Source of the DNA: Pseudomonas bananamidigenes
GTDB lineage: Bacteria > Pseudomonadota > Gammaproteobacteria > Pseudomonadales > Pseudomonadaceae
DNA length: 64,000 bases
Reading direction: 5' to 3'
NCBI RefSeq assembly: GCF_001679645.1
Contig: NZ_LRUN01000023.1
Span: 62,001 to 126,000, forward strand
Position numbers and translations under genes: made by a program. This document shows, piece by piece, positions 45,526 through 56,567 of the stretch (the stretch's first letter is position 1; each line of letters starts with the position of its first letter). Below the pieces are notes generated by a model. That model was not told the origin of the DNA. It searched no databases and saw nothing but the letters and a program-made list of their open reading frames with translations.

Positions 45526-48165
45526 TCATGCCAGGTGATCGAACAGTTTCTGGGCGACCCGCGGACTGATGAGCTCCCGCCAGATCCTCTGGTGGGGCCG
45601 ACCTGCCTGTTCTTCGCGCTGTTGAAACGCGCTGCCGAGCTTGCCTTGTTCCAGGGTCTTCATGTGTGCCCCCTTGAGTGTGTAGTCCAGCGCCTGGCGG
45701 TCTTGCCTGTCATAGTGAAAGTGCGCCTCCCATAACGGCGCGTTGTCCGAGCGGTCATTGATCGAGTAGACATCGAGGAACGACTTGTCTCTTCCCTTGC
45801 CCGTTTGTCTGCGCTCTACCGTTTTCACTACCTTCAGTTCCGAGTGATCGAGCAGGAAGTTCAGGCGCAGCACATCCAGCACATCCTTGTTTTTGTACAT
45901 CCGTATCAGAATGGATTGCCCTTCGGCATCCATTGACGCAGCGGCGGTTCCGAGGCGGTTGATCAATCCGGTGACCTCGGCATCCTCTGCCGCCCGTTCA
46001 GTGGATTCCAGACGCTGTGCCAGATCCTTGAGGCGATCCGACTCGGCACCCAGAAATTCGACGATATTGGTCGGGTTGGCTTTGCGGGCTTCCATCAGCC
46101 GGGCCTGGGTAACGTGTTCATTCACCCGCGCCAGGCATTCGGTCGCGTTGCGCATGAGTTGCGGTCTGGGCGCCGGAGCGCTGGCAGGGCGGATGCGTCG
46201 CCATTCATTCCGGATTTTCTGGTAACGCTGGGGTGGCGCATCCGGCTTGAAAAGATCGGGAACCTCGAGCGTCACGCTGCCGTCCGCTGCGGTGTCCTTC
46301 ACTCCGACCAGTACCCGATAAGTACCATGATGGCGTGTCCGGAACAGTTTTCGCGGGGCGGCTGCCTCGGCGGCTCCGGAAGACTGCTCCGGGAAAAAAT
46401 CGAAATCGATATCCTGATCGTAGTGAGGCAATTGGCTGTTACTGTCGATCTGCTCATGGATTTCGTTCAGGCGGTTGTCGATTTTCGATACAAACCTGTC
46501 CAGCAGGGACAACGCCTGGCTGACATATGCGGCTTTTGCCGGAGTCGCTGAACTATCCAGAGTTTCGAAGGCAAGAGTTTCGAAGGCAAGAGATTCGAAG
46601 GCCAGAGATTCGAAGGCCAGAGATTCGAACGCCGCTCTGTCACTCCTGATGTTTTCCAGCGTCAATTGCAGTGCCAGCGGTTCGGAGTAGCCTGAGACTT
46701 CGTGCAGATCCTTTTTCAGCAGGTGCAGGGCCATTGCACTGCGCATGCCGAAAGGCGGCGGATTTTCGGGGTCGTCGGAAATCAGGCGCAGACAGATGTT
46801 GTATTGGCTGGAATAAATCTGGTCTGCGGTGGGTACGCCACGGTTCAGCTCATCCAGTTCGGATGTCGCACTGCGGTCGGCTTTGCGAATCTGCTCCATC
46901 ACGTCCTGACGATCGTCCATGATCTTCAGCTTTTTATTGAGATGGGCGAAATTGCTCTTCAGCGACTCCACCGTGATTGCATGCACGGTCGGATAGACCC
47001 TGCGATCCATTACGGCGATCAGCTTGTTGAAGTAGTCGATTCTGTTCAACTGAAGGGTATGCAGTTCGCTTTTGTAGAGCCCGCCGGCCTTCAACAGGAT
47101 CAACCAGTCCTTGTTGTCGATCAGTGACTTGAAGTATTCGGCCTGCATTCTTGTGTGCTTGATGATATGCACTTCAAGTTTGATCAGCGCCTCTTTCTCG
47201 GCCTGGCTTCCCTCCGGAAGATCTCGGGCGCCGTCCCAGAGTTCTCCATAACGCCTGTTGGAGGCGGCCAAGGCTTCGAAGGCGTTTCTGATGGGCTCAT
47301 ATCGCAGAAACAAATAGGCTTTGTTGTCCTGGGTCTGTGCAGTGCGGCGCATGCCTCCCTTGAGTCCATCAAGACTTGTGGTCCAGATCCCTTCGGCATT
47401 GCGGGTGATGGCCAGCGTTTCGCCGGCCCGGCTGGCGCGATAGATGTTTTCGCGATCGCCGGCGACCGGGTCTTTCGGATTGACGATGCGCCAGACCTTG
47501 CGTTCGGAAGAGGAAGCGTCAACGTCGTGCATCACCTGATGGGCATGATTCTCGATGATGACGTAGCGTTTGCCGTCGAAACCATGCAAACCGTCGCTGT
47601 CCGGAGCTGTGCCGGAGAAATCCAGCGTTGTCCTGAAGGTCGTCAGCCGGCCGGCAGAAAGCGGGAGGGCGCTCTCTTCGAAGTCGAACAGCGGGTGCCA
47701 ACGGTTGCTGCGGGGGTCATGGAAAAGAATCGGGCCCGAAGGCCGTGATTCACTTCCCAGGCTGGCCCGATAGAGCGCCATCTCGGGATCCAGGCTGATT
47801 TGCAGGATGCTGCCATCATGCATGTCGACGAACAACCGCCCCTTGAACACTCTGAAGCCGCTTGCGTCGGCGGCGGGCAGTCGGGTGCCCGGACTGACCC
47901 GATAGGTTTCCAGTGCAGGTGCTGAGGGTATCGCAGGCGGGGATGAGTGGATTTCGCTGACGTTCAGCGATGGCGCCGCAGAGATTCTGTCGGGATCTGC
48001 CCTGTCCGGGTTTCTGCCCGGTGTCTGGCCGTCGACGAGGCTTTGCGCGGCGGAGCGGATAGCGGGCGAAGTGCCGTGCCGTGGCGGCAGGTCCTGGGCC
48101 GATCGCGAAGGCGGGTTGTGCACTTCGGCGGTGGTCACACCTTTTGACGGTGGTTTTGCAGGCAT
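45526..48165 (-). CDS. Large toxin-like protein of unknown function sharing a module with the LRR protein
   Basis: I do not recognise a known activity in this 879-residue protein. It has a disordered Pro-rich N-terminus (1-85). A module at about 96-160 (LPAADASGFRVF, SGPILFHDPRSNRWHPL) is clearly related to residues 99-163 of the protein at 11007-12581, and a second similar segment is near 190-270 (FDGKRYVIIENHAHQVMHD, VWRIVNPKDP). A long helical region (about 300-500) and a run of five FE(S/T)LA units at about 511-535 follow. A beta-rich module lies near 610-660 (HHGTYRVLVGV, LEVPDLF) before a conserved-looking C-terminal third. These modules recur in large Pseudomonas effector or toxin proteins. 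There is no signal peptide. AAGGATG precedes the ATG by 7 bases. It separates dnaB from ygiQ, where PAO1 has other genes. Confidence 0.82.
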   Translation of the reverse strand: MPAKPPSKGVTTAEVHNPPSRSAQDLPPRHGTSPAIRSAAQSLVDGQTPGRNPDRADPDRISAAPSLNVSEIHSSPPAIPSAPALETYRVSPGTRLPAADASGFRVFKGRLFVDMHDGSILQISLDPEMALYRASLGSESRPSGPILFHDPRSNRWHPLFDFEESALPLSAGRLTTFRTTLDFSGTAPDSDGLHGFDGKRYVIIENHAHQVMHDVDASSSERKVWRIVNPKDPVAGDRENIYRASRAGETLAITRNAEGIWTTSLDGLKGGMRRTAQTQDNKAYLFLRYEPIRNAFEALAASNRRYGELWDGARDLPEGSQAEKEALIKLEVHIIKHTRMQAEYFKSLIDNKDWLILLKAGGLYKSELHTLQLNRIDYFNKLIAVMDRRVYPTVHAITVESLKSNFAHLNKKLKIMDDRQDVMEQIRKADRSATSELDELNRGVPTADQIYSSQYNICLRLISDDPENPPPFGMRSAMALHLLKKDLHEVSGYSEPLALQLTLENIRSDRAAFESLAFESLAFESLAFETLAFETLDSSATPAKAAYVSQALSLLDRFVSKIDNRLNEIHEQIDSNSQLPHYDQDIDFDFFPEQSSGAAEAAAPRKLFRTRHHGTYRVLVGVKDTAADGSVTLEVPDLFKPDAPPQRYQKIRNEWRRIRPASAPAPRPQLMRNATECLARVNEHVTQARLMEARKANPTNIVEFLGAESDRLKDLAQRLESTERAAEDAEVTGLINRLGTAAASMDAEGQSILIRMYKNKDVLDVLRLNFLLDHSELKVVKTVERRQTGKGRDKSFLDVYSINDRSDNAPLWEAHFHYDRQDRQALDYTLKGAHMKTLEQGKLGSAFQQREEQAGRPHQRIWRELISPRVAQKLFDHLA
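46561..46635 (-). repeat. Five tandem 15-base units inside the toxin-like gene
   Basis: Units 46561-46575 and 46576-46590 are identical (AGTTTCGAAGGCAAG). Units 46591-46605 and 46606-46620 are identical to each other (AGATTCGAAGGCCAG). The fifth (46621-46635) is degenerate. The 15-base length keeps frame and encodes repeats of the pentapeptide AFE(S/T)L. Slippage could change copy number without breaking the gene. Confidence 0.9.
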
Positions 48166-48326
48166 CTTTATTCATCCTTGAATAAGTTGAAGGGTATCTC
48201 TGGGGGGCCGGTGGGCCGCAGGCGGGCGAAGGGGAGAGAATCCGACCACGGTCGTCGGAATTGGTCAAAATTTGTGCTATATTCCGCGCCCGCGAAATTC
48301 AATGAAAGCCAACACCGGTTATCGAC

Positions 48327-50630
<2,304 letters not shown>

Positions 50631-50652
50631 AACGCACACTTGAGCTGAACAG

Positions 50653-50679
50653 AACGCCAACCTTCGGGTTGGCGTTTTG
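50653..50679 (+). terminator. Intrinsic terminator after ygiQ
   Basis: AACGCCAACC pairs with GGTTGGCGTT around a TTCG loop, followed by TTTT. The remaining 237 bases before the next gene hold no gene that I can support. Confidence 0.88.
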
Positions 50680-50916
50680 CGTTGTGCCTCGCGACATTTG
50701 CGTGCAGGCGTGTCGGCCCCTTTCACTGCGTGCCCGATTTTGGTGCTTTACTGCCTTGAGCACCTCGGGAACGCGCCCGGACCGCCGCATGGCATAAGTC
50801 TTGCGCGCTTTCGAATACGCGCAGGCTCGCTCACAGCCGCAGATGGATTTTTCGTATATCCCGGCGTCATGTGCCTGCGTTAGTCTGACCCCAATCTGCT
50901 GGCTGCCGAGCTTTCC

Positions 50917-53403
50917 ATGCCTGATCTGCTTGACCGCTACCCGCTGACGGCGGGCTCATACCAAGAACTGCTCGACACCGGCGGCGCGGTGCGCCCACAT
51001 TGGCAGCGCTTGTTCGACCAGTTTCAGCGCAGCACCCCGGCGCAACGGGCGCAGCGTCAGGCGCTGCTGGCCCGGCAGATTCAGGAAAACGGTGTCACCT
51101 ACAATGTGTATGCCGATCCCAAGGGCGCGGATCGTCCATGGGAGCTGGATCTGCTGCCCCACGTGATCGCTGACGTTGAATGGCAGCAACTGTCGGCCGG
51201 GATCGCACAGCGGGCGCGTCTGCTCAATGCAGTGCTGGCGGATCTGTATGGTCCGCAGCACTTGATCCGCGAAGGCTTGCTGCCGGCAGAACTGGTGTTC
51301 GGCCACGACAATTTTCTCTGGCCCTGTCAGGGCATTGCACCGCCGGACGGGGCCTTTCTGCATCTGTATGCCGTGGATCTGGCGCGCGCGCCGGACGGGC
51401 GTTGGTGGGTGACGGCGGATCGTACCCAGGCGCCATCGGGTGCCGGTTATGCGCTGGAGAACCGCACCATCGTGTCCCGGGCCTTTCCCGAGTTGTACCG
51501 GGATCTGAAGGTGCAGCACCTGGCCGGTTTCTTCCGTACGTTGCAGGAAACCCTGGCCCGTCAGGCGCCTTGTGACGACGAGGCGCCACTGGTGGTATTG
51601 CTGACCCCTGGGCGCTTCAACGAAAGTTATTTCGAGCATCTCTATCTCGCGCGTCAGCTCGGTTATCCGTTGGTGGAAGGGGGCGACCTGACGGTGCGCG
51701 ATGCCACGGTCTACCTGAAAACCCTGAGCGGCCTGCGTCGGGTTCACGCGATCATGCGCCGGCTCGACGATGATTTCTGTGACCCGCTGGAGCTGCGCAC
51801 GGATTCGGCACTGGGTGTTCCGGGATTGCTCGAGGCTGTGCGTCAAGGCCGGGTGCTGGTGGCCAATGCGTTGGGCAGCGGTGTGCTGGAGTCGCCGGGG
51901 TTGCTCGGGTTTCTGCCGAAGATCAATCAATACCTGTTCGGCGAAGAACTGATCCTGCCTTCCATCGCCACTTGGTGGTGCGGAGAGGCGCCCGTGCTGG
52001 CCCAGGCACTGGAGAAACTGCCGGAACTGTTGATCAAGCCGGCCTTCCCGTCGCAGAGCTTTGCACCGGTCTTCGGGCGTGATTTGAGTGACGAGCAGCG
52101 CCAGGCGCTTGCCCGGCGCATTCAGGCCCGGCCTTATGTCTACGTGGCGCAAGAGCTCGCGCAGCTGTCCCTCGCACCGGTCTGGCAGCCCGAGGACGGC
52201 CGGTTGCAACCGCGGGCCATCGGCATGCGCATGTATGCGGTGGACAGTCATGACGGGTATCGGGTGCTGCCCGGAGGCCTGACCCGGGTGGCGGCCGAAG
52301 CCGATGCCGAAGTGGTGTCGATGCAGCGCGGTGGCGCCAGCAAGGACACCTGGGTGCTGGGTGACCGGCCACCCAGTGGCGAGCAGTGGAAGTCCCGGCG
52401 CAACATCGGCGTGCCTGATCTGGTGCGGCGCGACCCCTACCTGCCGTCGCGGGTGGTGGAAAACCTGTTCTGGTTCGGCCGTTACTGCGAGCGTTGCGAC
52501 GACAGCGCGCGGCTGTTGCGGATCATGCTGGCGCGTTACGTCGACGGTGACGATCCGCAGGCCCTGCAAGCGGCGGTGGAACTTGGCGAGCGGCTGATGC
52601 TGCTGCCGGATGAAGGCGAGCTGCCGGAGCGCCTGCTCGCGGCTGTGTTGGGCGAGGACTGGTCGTTCAGTCTGCGCTCGAACCTGCAACGCTTGCAGTG
52701 GGCGGCATCGCAGGTGCGCGGCAAGCTTTCGCGGGAGAACTGGCAGGCGCTGGTGGAGTTGCAGCGCGAGGCGACGGAGCTGGACACCGCCGAACCGGAC
52801 TTCGGCCAGTTGCTGGATTTTCTCAACCGCCTGGTGATGTCGCTGGCGGCGTTGTCCGGGTTCGCCCTGGACGACATGACCCGCGACGAAGGCTGGCGTT
52901 TCCTGATGATCGGTCGACGGATCGAGCGTCTGCAATTTCTCGGCAGCAGCCTTGCAGGCTTCCTGCGCGGCGCCGGTGCGTTCGATCAGGCCGGGCTGGA
53001 GTGGTTGCTGGAACTGGGCAACAGCAGCATCACCTATCGCTCGCGCTATCTGGCGATGGCACAGCTGATCCCGGTGCTCGATCTGTTGCTGCTGGACGAG
53101 CAGAACCCTCACGCGGTGTTGTTCCAGTTGAAGCTGGTGACGCGCACGCTCAAACGCCTGAGCGATGATTTCGACGCGCCTCGGGACGTCGTATTGTCAA
53201 CGTTGGGCGAGCGTCTGGCGCGTTTCGACCTGGCTTGCCTGGAGAATCCCCTGTTCGGCGAATCCAGCGTGCGGGCCGCACTGGATGGTCTGGCGGATCT
53301 GCTGCAAGCCATTGCCGATGCCTGCAGCCAAGCGTCCGATCGTCTGGCGCTGCGCCATTTCGCCCATGTCGATGATGTCAGCCAGCGCACGGTGTCTGTC
53401 TGA
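50917..53403 (+). CDS. Circularly permuted ATP-grasp / alpha-E domain fusion protein
   Basis: The 828-residue protein joins two domains that are separate genes in many bacteria. Residues about 80-490 are a circularly permuted ATP-grasp type 2 domain (HDNFLWPCQGIAPPDGAFLHLY, LLIKPAFPSQSFAP), expected to form an ATP-dependent amide bond. Residues about 510-825 are an all-helical alpha-E domain (YLPSRVVENLFWFGRYCERCDDSARLLR). Both co-occur with transglutaminase-like proteins in a predicted peptide-modification system, and a transglutaminase gene overlaps its stop by one base here. The substrate is unknown. Confidence 0.88.
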   Translation: MPDLLDRYPLTAGSYQELLDTGGAVRPHWQRLFDQFQRSTPAQRAQRQALLARQIQENGVTYNVYADPKGADRPWELDLLPHVIADVEWQQLSAGIAQRARLLNAVLADLYGPQHLIREGLLPAELVFGHDNFLWPCQGIAPPDGAFLHLYAVDLARAPDGRWWVTADRTQAPSGAGYALENRTIVSRAFPELYRDLKVQHLAGFFRTLQETLARQAPCDDEAPLVVLLTPGRFNESYFEHLYLARQLGYPLVEGGDLTVRDATVYLKTLSGLRRVHAIMRRLDDDFCDPLELRTDSALGVPGLLEAVRQGRVLVANALGSGVLESPGLLGFLPKINQYLFGEELILPSIATWWCGEAPVLAQALEKLPELLIKPAFPSQSFAPVFGRDLSDEQRQALARRIQARPYVYVAQELAQLSLAPVWQPEDGRLQPRAIGMRMYAVDSHDGYRVLPGGLTRVAAEADAEVVSMQRGGASKDTWVLGDRPPSGEQWKSRRNIGVPDLVRRDPYLPSRVVENLFWFGRYCERCDDSARLLRIMLARYVDGDDPQALQAAVELGERLMLLPDEGELPERLLAAVLGEDWSFSLRSNLQRLQWAASQVRGKLSRENWQALVELQREATELDTAEPDFGQLLDFLNRLVMSLAALSGFALDDMTRDEGWRFLMIGRRIERLQFLGSSLAGFLRGAGAFDQAGLEWLLELGNSSITYRSRYLAMAQLIPVLDLLLLDEQNPHAVLFQLKLVTRTLKRLSDDFDAPRDVVLSTLGERLARFDLACLENPLFGESSVRAALDGLADLLQAIADACSQASDRLALRHFAHVDDVSQRTVSV

Positions 53404-54293
53404 TGAATGCCCTTTACCAGATCCTTCACGACACGTGTTATCGATACGACAACCCGGTTTCGCTGGCGCAGCAGCTGGCTCATTTGTGGCCCCGCGAGTG
53501 CGCCTGGCAACGTTGCACCGAACGGCAGTTGCTGATCAGTCCGCAACCGACCACCCGTCGTGACGAACTGGACGTGTTCGGCAATCCGCTGACACGCCTG
53601 GCGTTCGAACGCCCCCATGATCAACTGCAGGTCAATGCCCGGCTGACGATGGAGGTGCTGGCGCGGCCGGCGCCGGATTTCAATCTGTCTGCGGCCTGGG
53701 AGCTGACACGCAATGCGCTGACCTACAGCAGCCAGCCGCTGTCTGGCGAATGGCTGGAGGCCTGTCGTTACCGGTTCCAGTCACCCTACGTTCACCTCAA
53801 GCGCAGCTTCGTCGAGTTTTCCGAAAGCTGTTTCCCGCCAGGGCGACCACTGCTGCTGGGTGTGCAGGCGTTGATGGAAAAGATCTTCGACGAGTTCACC
53901 TTCGATGCCGAGGCCACGCAGGTGGCGACGCCGTTGGTCGAGGTGCTGGAGCGGCGCCGCGGGGTCTGTCAGGACTTCGCCCACCTGATGCTGGCCTGCG
54001 TGCGTTCCCGAGGGTTGGCGGCGCGTTACGTCAGCGGTTACCTGCTGACCCGGCCGCCACCGGGGCAACCGCGCCTGATCGGCGCCGATGCGTCCCATGC
54101 GTGGGTGTCGGTGTTTTGCCCGGTGCTGGGCTGGGTCGATTTCGATCCGACCAACAACGTGCAACCGGCACTGGAGCACATCACCCTGGCCTGGGGCCGG
54201 GATTTTTCCGATGTGTCTCCTTTGCGCGGGGTGATTCTGGGAGGCGGTCGCCATGATCCCGAGGTGCGGGTCACCGTGATGCCTCTGGAGTGA
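53403..54293 (+). CDS. Transglutaminase-like cysteine protease-fold protein
   Basis: The 296-residue protein has the bacterial transglutaminase N-terminal domain (about 5-85, YQILHDTCYRYDNPVSLAQQ) and the catalytic core. The Cys-His-Asp triad is visible in GVCQDFAH, DASHAWVSV and WVDFDPTNN. Such proteins act as peptidases or transamidases, and this one probably works on the product of the ATP-grasp/alpha-E partner upstream. The ATG overlaps the upstream stop (TGATG), so production of both is coupled. Confidence 0.92.
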   Translation: MNALYQILHDTCYRYDNPVSLAQQLAHLWPRECAWQRCTERQLLISPQPTTRRDELDVFGNPLTRLAFERPHDQLQVNARLTMEVLARPAPDFNLSAAWELTRNALTYSSQPLSGEWLEACRYRFQSPYVHLKRSFVEFSESCFPPGRPLLLGVQALMEKIFDEFTFDAEATQVATPLVEVLERRRGVCQDFAHLMLACVRSRGLAARYVSGYLLTRPPPGQPRLIGADASHAWVSVFCPVLGWVDFDPTNNVQPALEHITLAWGRDFSDVSPLRGVILGGGRHDPEVRVTVMPLE

Positions 54294-54305
54294 CAGGCGG
54301 CAGGA

Positions 54306-54893
54306 TCAACCGGGTTTCTGGTCGACCCACTTGGGCGTGACGGTCGGCTTCCATTGATCGAGTGCATCGAGCAGCGATTGTGGCGACTCACTCACTTGCA
54401 GCATGTCGCGGTGCGGAGCACGAACGAAGCCTTCGCCGACGATGTGATCGAGAAATGCGGTGAGTTTGCTGTAGAACCCGTTCACCTCCAGCAGCCCCAG
54501 CGGCTTGCCGTGGTAGCCGAGCTGGCCCCAGGTCCAGACTTCGAACAGCTCTTCCAGGGTGCCGAGACCGCCGGGCAAGGCGATGAACGCATCGCTGAGT
54601 TCGGCCATCCGCGCCTTGCGGGCGTGCATGCCGTCGACCACTTCCAGGCGCGTCAGGTTCTTGTGACCGATTTCCTTGTCCATCAGGCTCTGCGGAATGA
54701 TGCCGATCACTTCGCCACCGGCGGCCAGCGCAGCGTCGGCGACGATCCCCATCAACCCCACGGCGCCACCGCCGTAGACCAGCTTCAGTTTGCGTTCGGC
54801 AATGGCTGTGCCGAGGGCGATGGCGGCTTCGGTGTACGCCGGGGTGGTGCCGGCGTTGGCACCGCAAAATACACAAACGGATGTGAGAGACAT
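54306..54893 (-). CDS. LOG-family protein (cytokinin riboside 5'-monophosphate phosphoribohydrolase type)
   Basis: The 195-residue protein has the LOG family motif [20 protein letters not shown] near residue 105-125, with upstream [10 protein letters not shown] and MHARKARM. These residues form the nucleotide-binding and catalytic site that hydrolyses nucleoside monophosphates to base and ribose-5-phosphate. Bacterial members may make cytokinins or act in nucleotide housekeeping. ATG 54893 ([15 protein letters not shown]) is the family start. Confidence 0.92.
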   Translation of the reverse strand: MSLTSVCVFCGANAGTTPAYTEAAIALGTAIAERKLKLVYGGGAVGLMGIVADAALAAGGEVIGIIPQSLMDKEIGHKNLTRLEVVDGMHARKARMAELSDAFIALPGGLGTLEELFEVWTWGQLGYHGKPLGLLEVNGFYSKLTAFLDHIVGEGFVRAPHRDMLQVSESPQSLLDALDQWKPTVTPKWVDQKPG

Positions 54894-54951
54894 GCCTTCC
54901 TCCTGGGTCAATCCGTCACAGGGTAATGGCTGGCAGGCCTCGATCCAAGGG

Positions 54952-55041
54952 CTAGACTTCGCGTTTCGGGGTTTCACAGGTGCCGCTGGCACCACAGGCG
55001 TAGGCGGCGAGCAGACTGCACAACAGGCTGTTGAGGGACAT
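54952..55041 (-). CDS. Possible 29-residue small protein
   Basis: An ATG at 55041 opens a 29-codon frame ([17 protein letters not shown]...) ending at TAG 54952-54954. The peptide is hydrophobic at the start and has three cysteines, suggesting a small lipoprotein-like or membrane peptide. GGAG lies about 10 bases upstream. It lies in the 339-base gap between the LOG gene and azu, which holds no other gene I can see. Real translation is unproven. Confidence 0.35.
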   Translation of the reverse strand: MSLNSLLCSLLAAYACGASGTCETPKREV

Positions 55042-55146
55042 GACTGATGCTCCAGTTGAGTTGAGCCCTGAAGATACGGCCCGGCCAGACGTCTGGCTGT
55101 TAGATTGTTTCGATGAATGTCATAGCCTGAAAGTTGTATACAATTT

Positions 55147-55160
55147 TTGACTCAAGTCAT
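55147..55160 (+). promoter_or_regulatory. ANR/FNR-like operator upstream of azurin
   Basis: TTGACTCAAGTCAT is one base away from the TTGAY-N4-RTCAA palindrome. It is 73 bases before the azurin ATG. Azurin of P. aeruginosa is under ANR control, which agrees. Confidence 0.55.
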
Positions 55161-55232
55161 AGGAACTTGCGAAGATTTCAGGCAGTCTTCCAACCATTCG
55201 TGTTTTTGTTAACCCTGCCTTGGAGATTCACC

Positions 55233-55679
55233 ATGTTTTCCAAAGTTGTTGCGGTATCCCTGCTGGCACTGGCCAGCAGCCAGTTGATGGCTGCCGAGTG
55301 CAAAACCACCGTCGACTCCACCGACCAGATGTCCTTCAACACCAAGGAGATCGTGATCGACAAGAGCTGCAAGACCTTCACCGTCGAACTGACCCATTCC
55401 GGCAGCCTGCCGAAGAACGTCATGGGCCATAACCTGGTGGTCAGCAAGACCGCCGACATGCAGCCGATCGCCACCGATGGCCTGGCCGCCGGCATCGACA
55501 AGAACTACCTGAAGGACGGTGACGAGCGCGTCATCGCCCACACCAAGATTATCGGCGCCGGCGAAAAGGATTCGCTGACCATCGACGTTTCGAAACTGGC
55601 TGCCGGCACCGATTACGGCTTTTTCTGCTCGTTCCCGGGCCACATCTCGATGATGAAAGGCACCGTGGTTGTGAAGTAA
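55233..55679 (+). CDS. azu: Azurin, periplasmic blue-copper electron carrier
   Basis: The 148-residue precursor has a 20-residue signal peptide ending SQLMA. The mature 128-residue protein starts [10 protein letters not shown]. In mature numbering the copper ligands His46, Cys112, His117 and Met121 are all present (NVMGHNLVV and [12 protein letters not shown]), as is the Cys3-Cys26 disulfide. Azurin shuttles electrons in the periplasm, for example in nitrite respiration and oxidative stress. ATG 55233 is preferred over the in-frame upstream ATG at 55134, which would place 33 odd residues before the signal. Confidence 0.98.
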   Translation: MFSKVVAVSLLALASSQLMAAECKTTVDSTDQMSFNTKEIVIDKSCKTFTVELTHSGSLPKNVMGHNLVVSKTADMQPIATDGLAAGIDKNYLKDGDERVIAHTKIIGAGEKDSLTIDVSKLAAGTDYGFFCSFPGHISMMKGTVVVK

Positions 55680-55693
55680 GAAACTCGCAGTCC

Positions 55694-55724
55694 AAAAAAA
55701 AGCGTCCCGAGGGACGCTTTTTTC
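55694..55724. terminator. Bidirectional terminator between azu and nadE
   Basis: AAAAAAAAGCGTCCC and GGGACGCTTTTTT form a stem with a short GA loop. The A- and T-runs allow use by both convergent genes. Confidence 0.9.
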
Positions 55725-55735
55725 ATGCCCGGTAT

Positions 55736-56563
55736 TCAGGGCGCAAACGGCATGACTCGTTTGTGGTGAGTCTTTCTGTACGTATTGACGATGATGTCGA
55801 ACGCTTCCTGACGCACAGGGTGGCCGTGCAGGAACGCGTCGATTTCGGCGTAGGTGACGCCGTGGGACGCTTCGTCCGGTTTGCCCGGCGACAAGTCTTC
55901 CAGATCCGCCGTCGGCACTTTTTCCACCAGCGATTCCGGTGCACCGAAGCTGCGGGCGATGGCCCGAACCTGATTCTTTACCAGCCCGCTGAGCGGTGCC
56001 AGGTCGCAGGCGCCGTCACCGAACTTGGTGAAGAAACCCATCACCGCTTCTGCAGCGTGGTCGGTGCCGATCACCAGGCCATGGGCGGCGCCGGCGATGG
56101 TGTACTGGGCGACCATGCGCATCCGCGCCTTGGTGTTGCCGAGCACGAAGTCTCTCGATACCGCGTGCTTGCCTTCGAACGCCGCGACTTCGCTGGCCAG
56201 GGATTTCACCGCCGGGCCGATATTGACGGTGTGGCGTTCGTCCGGGGCGATGAAATCCACCGAGGCTTGGGCATCATGTTCATCGAACTGCACGTCGTAC
56301 GGCAGACGCACGGCAATGAACTTGTAGGCCTCGTCGCCGGTGCGCTGGCGCAGTTCACGCATGGCGCGCTGGGCCAAAAGGCCTGCGGTCAGCGAGTCGA
56401 CGCCGCCGCTGATGCCCAGCACCAGGGTCTTGAGCCCGGAATCGGTCAGGCATTGCTGGATGAAGTTGATACGACGGGCGACTTCCGCTTCGAGGGCCTG
56501 GTGATCGGCGAACGGTGGCTGAACGTTGAGCTGTTCAGCAATCTCACGCTGTACGGCTTGCAT
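55736..56563 (-). CDS. nadE: NH3-dependent NAD+ synthetase
   Basis: NadE turns nicotinic acid adenine dinucleotide into NAD+ using ammonia and ATP. The 275-residue protein has the PP-loop signature [19 protein letters not shown] near residue 50. The downstream [24 protein letters not shown] region is diagnostic. There is no glutaminase domain, so it uses free ammonia. It lies 4 bases downstream of pncB on the same strand; the two form a salvage operon. Confidence 0.97.
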   Translation of the reverse strand: MQAVQREIAEQLNVQPPFADHQALEAEVARRINFIQQCLTDSGLKTLVLGISGGVDSLTAGLLAQRAMRELRQRTGDEAYKFIAVRLPYDVQFDEHDAQASVDFIAPDERHTVNIGPAVKSLASEVAAFEGKHAVSRDFVLGNTKARMRMVAQYTIAGAAHGLVIGTDHAAEAVMGFFTKFGDGACDLAPLSGLVKNQVRAIARSFGAPESLVEKVPTADLEDLSPGKPDEASHGVTYAEIDAFLHGHPVRQEAFDIIVNTYRKTHHKRVMPFAP

Positions 56564-56567
56564 GAAT

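Noticed and set aside
46561..46635. CRISPR-like array
   Set aside because: The 15-base units are contiguous, without spacers, and lie in frame inside a coding region.
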